This document shows, in pieces, positions 15,014-19,497 of a DNA stretch of 19,497 bases. Each line of letters starts with the position of its first letter. Position 1 is the first letter of the stretch. Made by a program: the position numbers and the translations under genes. The notes beneath the pieces were generated by a model. It was not told where the DNA came from and ran no database searches. It saw only the letters and a program-made list of their open reading frames with translations. Source of the DNA: Actinomycetes bacterium (GTDB taxonomy: Bacteria; Actinomycetota; Actinomycetes; Actinomycetales; Actinomycetaceae); NCBI GenBank assembly GCA_023387755.1, contig JAEWHO010000081.1, positions 1-19,497 on the forward strand. Reading direction: 5' to 3'.

Positions 15014-15997
15014 ATGACCACTCCGGTGAATGTCACCGTTACCGGCGCTGCCGGCCAAATCGGCTACGCCCTTCTCTTCCGTATCGCGTCCGGCCATCTG
15101 CTCGGCCCGGACGTTCCCGTTAAACTGCGTCTGCTGGAAATCCCGCAGGCCGTTAAAGCCGCTGAAGGCACCGCGATGGAGCTGGATGACTGCGCTTTTC
15201 CGCTGCTGAAGGGCATCGATATTTTCGATAACCCCGAGGACGGCTTCGACGGCACCAATGTGGGTCTGCTCGTAGGCGCGCGCCCGCGCACCAAGGGGAT
15301 GGAACGCGCTGATCTGCTGGCCGCCAACGGGGGCATCTTTGTGCCCCAGGGTAAGGCCATCAACGATCGCGCTGCCGACGACGTACGCATCCTGGTAGTC
15401 GGCAACCCGGCTAATACGAATGCGTATATCGCTGCCAGCTCGGCCCCGGATGTGCCGCGCGAACGCTTCACCGCCATGATGCGCTTGGATCACAACCGCG
15501 CGGTTAGCCAGCTGGCCACCAAGACCGGCGCGGATGTAACCGACATCAAGAAGATGGTGGTGTGGGGTAACCACTCCGCCGATCAGCACCCGGATGTCTC
15601 CTGGGCAACCGTGGCCGGCAAGCCGGCACCGGAACTCGTGGATGATGCCTGGCTGGCTGACTACTTCGTGCCCACCGTAGCCAAGCGCGGTGCCGCCATT
15701 ATTGAAGCCCGCGGTGCGTCCTCTGCCGCCTCGGCCGCCAATGCTGCTATTGACCACGTCTTTGACTGGGTTAACGGCACGCCCGAGGGTGACTGGGTGA
15801 CCGCTGGTGTGCCCTCCGACGGCTCCTACGGGGTGCCCGAAGGGCTCGTCTACGGCTTCCCCTGCACCTCCGCGAACGGTGAATGGTCGATTGTGAAGGA
15901 TTTGGAGATCTCGGAGGCATCCCAGGCCGGCATCCAGCGCAATATCGACGCGCTGCAGGCTGAAGCGGATGAGATCCGCTCGCTGGGCATTCTGTAG
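15014..15997 (+). CDS. mdh: malate dehydrogenase
   Basis: Interconverts malate and oxaloacetate with NAD in the TCA cycle; 327 residues, the usual length of the actinobacterial/cytosolic-type enzyme. Visible: Rossmann loop TGAAGQIGYALLF (about 10-22), Glu42 at the end of the second strand (NAD specificity), active-site loop GARPRTKGMERADLL with Arg92 and Arg98, NPANTNA, MRLDHNRA with Asp159 and Arg162, and catalytic His187 in WGNHSADQHPDV. The start at 15014 has AAAGGAG at 14998-15004. The 131-bp gap upstream contains a GGGCGCGCCC palindrome (about 14915-14924) and a TATACC -10-like element, not further resolved. It is followed by a strong terminator, so it is a single-gene unit or the end of one. 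Confidence 0.98.
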   Translation: MTTPVNVTVTGAAGQIGYALLFRIASGHLLGPDVPVKLRLLEIPQAVKAAEGTAMELDDCAFPLLKGIDIFDNPEDGFDGTNVGLLVGARPRTKGMERADLLAANGGIFVPQGKAINDRAADDVRILVVGNPANTNAYIAASSAPDVPRERFTAMMRLDHNRAVSQLATKTGADVTDIKKMVVWGNHSADQHPDVSWATVAGKPAPELVDDAWLADYFVPTVAKRGAAIIEARGASSAASAANAAIDHVFDWVNGTPEGDWVTAGVPSDGSYGVPEGLVYGFPCTSANGEWSIVKDLEISEASQAGIQRNIDALQAEADEIRSLGIL

Positions 15998-16027
15998 ATC
16001 GCCTGAGAATCACCGATTACTACGCGA

Positions 16028-16062
16028 AAAACACCGGTACCACCGCGGTGCCGGTGTTTTTT
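16028..16062 (+). terminator. intrinsic terminator of mdh
   Basis: ACACCGGTACC and GGTGCCGGTGT pair with one T-G wobble around a 5-nt loop (16042-16046), extended by AAAA/TTTT pairs and followed by T residues to 16062. The stem is GC-rich with a six-T tract on the + strand, the standard form, about 30 bp after the mdh stop. The A run on the left could also allow weak function in the opposite direction, but no gene comes from that side. Confidence 0.93.
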
Positions 16063-16198
16063 GTTCCCTTGACTGTTTGCTTCATTTCATTATCGTCACA
16101 TTTTGTTACTTTCTGCCGGATTCGTCGAGAAATGATGGGCAGGCCGCTTAAAATGAAAAGGTCCTGGTGACCCCACCCGGACCCGCACCGGCCCCGTT
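16063..16198 (+). promoter_or_regulatory. promoter region of the sugar ABC importer
   Basis: A+T-rich sequence between the mdh terminator and the importer. Two possible promoters: TTGACT (16069-16074) with TATCGT (16091-16096) at 16-bp spacing, or a lone -10-like TAAAAT at 16149-16154 with no good -35. Which one is used cannot be decided from sequence. The region holds no credible coding frame. Confidence 0.4.
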
Positions 16199-16218
16199 GA
16201 GGTTATTCGCTTAACCAC
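16199..16218. promoter_or_regulatory. candidate LacI/GalR-family operator upstream of the sugar importer
   Basis: The pattern GxGGTTAxxCGxxTAACCxC is an imperfect 20-bp palindrome centred on CG, as is common for operators of LacI/GalR regulators, which often control CUT1 sugar importers in actinobacteria. It lies downstream of both candidate promoters and 66 bp before the binding-protein start, a position suited to repression. No regulator gene is seen in the window. Confidence 0.45.
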
Positions 16219-16283
16219 TCAGCACACAGCCAAGGGCGGCAGTGTTGACACACATCTGAACGACGATGTTCCAAGGAGATGGA

Positions 16284-17585
16284 ATGAAACGCATTTCCCT
16301 AGCAGCCGGCGCTGCCGCGCTGTCCCTCCTCCTGGCCGCCTGTGGCGGAGGAGGAAAAGCTGGAGAGGCCGGATCTTCCGGTGGAGACGGTGGCTCGAAG
16401 GAAGTTTCCGTCGTCACATGGTGGGAAGCCGGTTCGGAAAAGAAGGGCCTGGAAGCTCTGGAAGAGGTCTTTAAGAAGGACCACTCCGACTTCACCTTCA
16501 AGAATGCTGCCGTGGCTGGTGGCGGCGGTAGCCAGGCCAAGCAGAAGCTTGCCTCTGATCTGCAAAACCAGAACCCGCCGGACACCTTCCAGGCACACGC
16601 GGGCGCAGAATTGGCGGACTACATCGATGCTGGGCAGATTCAGGACGTCTCCGCCCTCTACGATGAGTTCAAGCTGAAGGAGGCCTTCCCGCAGACTCTC
16701 ATTGACCGCCTGACTGTCGACGGCAAGATCTACTCGGTACCGTCGAACGTGCACCGTGCCAATGTGGTGTGGGCGAATCCGGCGGTGCTGAAGGAAGCCG
16801 GTATCGACCCGGCCACCCCGCCGGCCGATATTGATGCCTGGATCGCGGATATGGAGAAGGTGAAGGCCGCCGGCAAGACCCCGATCACGCTTGGTATGGC
16901 CTGGACGCAGCTCCAGCTACTGGAGACGGTTCTTATCGCTGACCTCGGCGCAGATGCCTACAACGGCCTGTTCGATGGTAAGACCGCGTGGGACGGCCCG
17001 GAGGTAACCAAGGCCGTTGAGCATTATGGCAAGATCCTGGAGCTGGCCGATAAGTCCCTCCTCACCGAGGACTGGGAGCCGGCCATACGTCCGGTCATCG
17101 ACGGTAACGCCGCCTACAACGTCATGGGTGACTGGGCCGTAGCTGCTTTCGATTCGGCTGAGAAGAAGTACGGCGAAGACTACATCGCCTTCCCGGTTCC
17201 GGGTACCGATGGTATTTTCGACTTCCTGGCTGACTCCTTCACCCTGCCGGTCGGTGCCAAGAATGAGGCTGGTGCCAAGGCCTGGCTGGAGACGATCTCC
17301 TCGAAGGATGGGCAGGTCGCCTTCAACACCATCAAGGGCTCCATCCCGGCTCGCTCCGATCTCACCGATGAAGAAATCGGCAAGTTCGGGCAGTACCAGC
17401 AGGATGCGATGAAGTCCTTCGCAAAGGACACCATCGTCTCCTCCATCGCTCACGGTGCCGCTGCTCCGGTGGCCGTATCTAACGCGATGAACGACGCTTG
17501 CAGCAAGTTCGCTCAGGGTGCCTCGGATGTAGCCGGCTTCCAAGCCGAGCTGGCCAAGGCCGCTGAGCCGATGGCCAAGAAGTAA
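16284..17585 (+). CDS. sugar ABC transporter substrate-binding lipoprotein (probable glucose/mannose type)
   Basis: Extracytoplasmic binding protein of a CUT1 importer; 433 residues. Lipoprotein signal peptide: MKR, hydrophobic core, lipobox LAAC with Cys20 as the lipidated residue, then a Gly/Ser linker. The mature part VVTWWEAGSEKKGLEAL, VAGGGGSQAKQKL and NVHRANVVWANPAVLKEAG (Asn155 onward) strongly recalls glucose/mannose-binding proteins of the Pseudomonas GtsA type (WTSGGEAKAV..., VAGGGGEAA..., NVHRVNWLWANP). Glucose or a related hexose is therefore the best guess, though this is recall, not an alignment. The start at 16284 (AAGGAG 5 bp before) is preferred over an in-frame ATG at 16266, because it puts the Met next to the Lys-Arg of the signal peptide. 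Confidence 0.93.
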   Translation: MKRISLAAGAAALSLLLAACGGGGKAGEAGSSGGDGGSKEVSVVTWWEAGSEKKGLEALEEVFKKDHSDFTFKNAAVAGGGGSQAKQKLASDLQNQNPPDTFQAHAGAELADYIDAGQIQDVSALYDEFKLKEAFPQTLIDRLTVDGKIYSVPSNVHRANVVWANPAVLKEAGIDPATPPADIDAWIADMEKVKAAGKTPITLGMAWTQLQLLETVLIADLGADAYNGLFDGKTAWDGPEVTKAVEHYGKILELADKSLLTEDWEPAIRPVIDGNAAYNVMGDWAVAAFDSAEKKYGEDYIAFPVPGTDGIFDFLADSFTLPVGAKNEAGAKAWLETISSKDGQVAFNTIKGSIPARSDLTDEEIGKFGQYQQDAMKSFAKDTIVSSIAHGAAAPVAVSNAMNDACSKFAQGASDVAGFQAELAKAAEPMAKK

Positions 17586-17604
17586 CCCAGTTTGGGTCGT
17601 CAGT

Positions 17605-17641
17605 CGGTGGGCACCGGGGTTGTGTGACTCGGTGCCCACCG
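17605..17641 (+). other. strong hairpin between binding-protein and permease genes
   Basis: CGGTGGGCACCG (17605-17616) and CGGTGCCCACCG (17630-17641) are perfect 12-bp arms around 13 nt. A smaller stem ACCCA/TGGGT lies just before it (17585-17597). With no T run it is more likely a 3'-end protecting or processing hairpin than a full terminator, which would leave the binding protein made in excess over the permeases, as in malE-malF type operons. Confidence 0.8.
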
Positions 17642-17688
17642 GCGGCCCCGGCAGTACTGCCTCGACTCGCGCAACAGAAAGAAATCCC

Positions 17689-18603
17689 ATGGCCGCTCCT
17701 AAGCGATTGAATAAATGGCGGAAGTACGGTCCTCCGCTTTTGCTCATTGCGCCCTCAATCATCCTGGTAGGCATCTTTGTCTACGGCCTGATCATCGCTA
17801 ACACCCTCACTTCCCTGCGTGATATCCACACGGTAGCGCAGTACAGCGGGGTGCGCGAAAGCCACTTTGTGGGCTTTGAAAACTACGCCTTCCTCTTCGG
17901 TGACCCCGACTTTCAGCACTCGCTGATTAACCTGTTGATGTTCACCTTCGCGTTCTTGGCGGGCACCTTAATTCTTGGCTTCATCTGGGCATGGCTATTG
18001 GAGCGGCCCATTAAAGGAGAGGGATTCTTCCGTTCGGTGTTTCTCTTCCCCATGGCGGTATCCTTCATCGCTTCTGGTGTGGTGTGGAAGTGGCTGCTGA
18101 ACCCCGGCACCGGTGACGGCGCTAAAGGTCTGAACCGCTTATTCCAGATGCTGGGCCTGGGCTTCTTAGAAAACACCTGGACCGCCAATATCACCTTCGG
18201 TATTCTCGCCGTGGTTCTACCGGCAGTATGGCAGCTATCCGGCTATGTGATGGCCCTGTTCTTGGCTGGCTTCCGCGGCATCCCAGATGATCTGCGGGAG
18301 GCTGCCCGCGTGGATGGTGCCAGCGAATGGCAGCTGTACAAGCACATTATTTTCCCGCAGTTGTCCGCGGTAGCGCTATCCGCCGTCATCATTATTGGGC
18401 ATATGGCTATGAAGTCTTTCGACCTCATCATGGCGGTCACCGACCAGCGCACCTACTCCACTAAGGTGCCTGCGATTGACATGTATAACTACATGACTTC
18501 CAGCGATTATTCCAATGCCGCCGCCGTCGGTACCATCCTCCTGGTTATCGTGGCGATCCTGGTGGTTCCCTATCTCATCCACGATGCGAAGCAGAGGCGA
18601 TAA
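17689..18603 (+). CDS. sugar ABC transporter permease, MalF-like
   Basis: First inner-membrane subunit of the CUT1 importer; 304 residues, six predicted helices, starting with KRLNKWRKYGPPLLLIAPSIILVGIF split between a basic head and helix 1. The EAA loop that docks the ATPase is EAARVDGASEWQLYKHIIFPQL, with EAARVDGA at residues 204-211. The ATG at 17689 fits the family N-terminus; the longer open frame starts within the intergenic hairpin and is not used. The ribosome site is weak (AGAAAGAAA). The stop overlaps the start of the next permease by one base (TAATG). Confidence 0.95.
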   Translation: MAAPKRLNKWRKYGPPLLLIAPSIILVGIFVYGLIIANTLTSLRDIHTVAQYSGVRESHFVGFENYAFLFGDPDFQHSLINLLMFTFAFLAGTLILGFIWAWLLERPIKGEGFFRSVFLFPMAVSFIASGVVWKWLLNPGTGDGAKGLNRLFQMLGLGFLENTWTANITFGILAVVLPAVWQLSGYVMALFLAGFRGIPDDLREAARVDGASEWQLYKHIIFPQLSAVALSAVIIIGHMAMKSFDLIMAVTDQRTYSTKVPAIDMYNYMTSSDYSNAAAVGTILLVIVAILVVPYLIHDAKQRR

Positions 18604-19496
18604 TGAGTACTGTTGAAGCTGTCGAAAAGCGTACCGGTGCCGCTGCTGTACGCGGTAAATCGATGGACCGGTCAAAAACCTCCGTGGGGGCCACCGCAGT
18701 GCGCTATGCCCTGCTCATTTTCTTCCTCGCCATCGTACTAATCCCGGTCTACGTGTTGCTCATTACCTCCTTTAAGGGCTCCGGCGACGCTGATCCCTCC
18801 CGGACCTGGCTGTTGCCGCAGTCGTGGGAGACTGAAAACTGGGTGCGCGCCTGGGAGTTCCTGGCACCATCCCTGGGCCGTACCTTGAGTCTGGTGATTC
18901 CGTCGTCGATCCTGTCGGCGATCCTCGGATCGATGAACGGGTTCGTCCTGTCGCGCTGGCGTTTCCCCGGCTCGAATCTGGTGTTCACGCTGATCCTGTT
19001 CGGCATGTTCATCCCCTACCAGGCGGTCATGATCCCGCTGGTTCAGCTGGTGTTGTCTATGCAATTACCGCAGGGGATTCCCACCCTGATCCTGGCTCAC
19101 GTGGTCTACGGTATTCCGATCACCACCCTGATCTTCCGTAACTACTACGAGTCGGTGCCGCAGGAACTTATCGAGGCTTCCCGCGTGGATGGTGCCGGGA
19201 TGTTGCGCACCTACTTCTCGGTGGTGCTCCCAATCTCCATTCCGAGCTTCGTGGTGGTCCTCATCTGGCAGTTCACGTCGGCGTGGAATGACTTCCTCTT
19301 CGCCCTGTTCCTCACCAACACTGACTCCGGCCCGGTGACGCTGTCCTTGAATAACCTGGCCCGGGCGTCCATCGTCGCTGACTACGGCGGTGCTATGGCT
19401 GGTGCGCTTATCGCCTCGGTGCCCACCCTCATCGTTTACATTTTGCTCGGCAAATACTTTGTGGGTGGTTTGATGTCGGGTTCCGTGAAGGGATAA
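18603..19496 (+). CDS. sugar ABC transporter permease, MalG-like
   Basis: Second inner-membrane subunit of the CUT1 importer; 297 residues, with an N-terminal polar stretch of about 35 residues, then six helices. The EAA loop is EASRVDGAGMLRTYFSVVLPIS, with EASRVDGA at residues 191-198. The start codon shares one base with the upstream stop, so translation is coupled. The protein is complete, ending one base before the window edge. No ATP-binding gene is present in the window. Many actinobacterial CUT1 systems use a shared MsiK-type ATPase encoded elsewhere, or the gene may follow immediately. Confidence 0.95.
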   Translation: MSTVEAVEKRTGAAAVRGKSMDRSKTSVGATAVRYALLIFFLAIVLIPVYVLLITSFKGSGDADPSRTWLLPQSWETENWVRAWEFLAPSLGRTLSLVIPSSILSAILGSMNGFVLSRWRFPGSNLVFTLILFGMFIPYQAVMIPLVQLVLSMQLPQGIPTLILAHVVYGIPITTLIFRNYYESVPQELIEASRVDGAGMLRTYFSVVLPISIPSFVVVLIWQFTSAWNDFLFALFLTNTDSGPVTLSLNNLARASIVADYGGAMAGALIASVPTLIVYILLGKYFVGGLMSGSVKG

Positions 19497-19497
19497 T

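Noticed and set aside
16245..16283. TTGACA at 16245-16250 as a -35 element for the sugar importer
   Set aside because: At 16-18 bp spacing there is no -10-like hexamer, and a start there would leave no room for the AAGGAG ribosome site.

Overview
The window is high-GC, gene-dense and entirely bacterial in layout. The encoded proteins point to an actinobacterium, and an Actinomycetaceae-like organism is my best guess: the mdh product starts TGAAGQIGYALLFRIASG, there is a DUF3017-type small membrane protein, the kdp operon is in the Gram-positive/actinobacterial style, and the glycolytic kinase is of eukaryotic type. The family-level guess is inference only. No rRNA, tRNA, CRISPR array, insertion sequence or phage gene is visible.

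Left part (1-2561, + strand): the 3' end of a phosphofructokinase whose C-terminus resembles the animal/fungal enzyme rather than E. coli PfkA, then glucose-6-phosphate isomerase (pgi), then a small three-helix membrane protein. Together they form a glycolysis cluster that converges on the kdp operon with 12 bp between the stop codons.

Middle part (2574-10538, - strand): a complete high-affinity K+ uptake operon in the order small membrane peptide - kdpF - kdpA - kdpB - kdpC - kdpD - kdpE. Nearly every junction overlaps or is very tight, so the two-component sensor/regulator is co-transcribed with the pump it should control. Two very small membrane peptides (27 and 29 codons) lie at its head. 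Upstream of them are four TAAC/GTTA half-sites arranged as two pairs, each with an 11-bp period, a convincing candidate KdpE operator.

Amino-acid part (10539-14882): a sodium:solute symporter (-), a divergent PLP aminotransferase (+), a decayed NhaC-type antiporter remnant (-), and an ornithine cyclodeaminase/mu-crystallin family protein (+). Two oddities lie here. The last 30 bp of the aminotransferase gene are duplicated in frame past its stop codon, and the cyclodeaminase gene contains a perfect palindrome with 14-bp arms.

Right part (14883-19497, + strand): malate dehydrogenase with a strong intrinsic terminator, then a CUT1 sugar ABC importer (lipoprotein binding protein plus two permeases, no ATPase gene in view). 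The binding protein resembles glucose/mannose-binding proteins of the GtsA type. Imported hexose could therefore feed the pgi/pfk genes at the left end, though this link is inferred. A strong hairpin between the binding protein and permease genes probably sets their expression ratio. No exotic new system is evident. The best leads are the kdp leader peptides and operator, the eukaryote-like PFK, and the three structural oddities.
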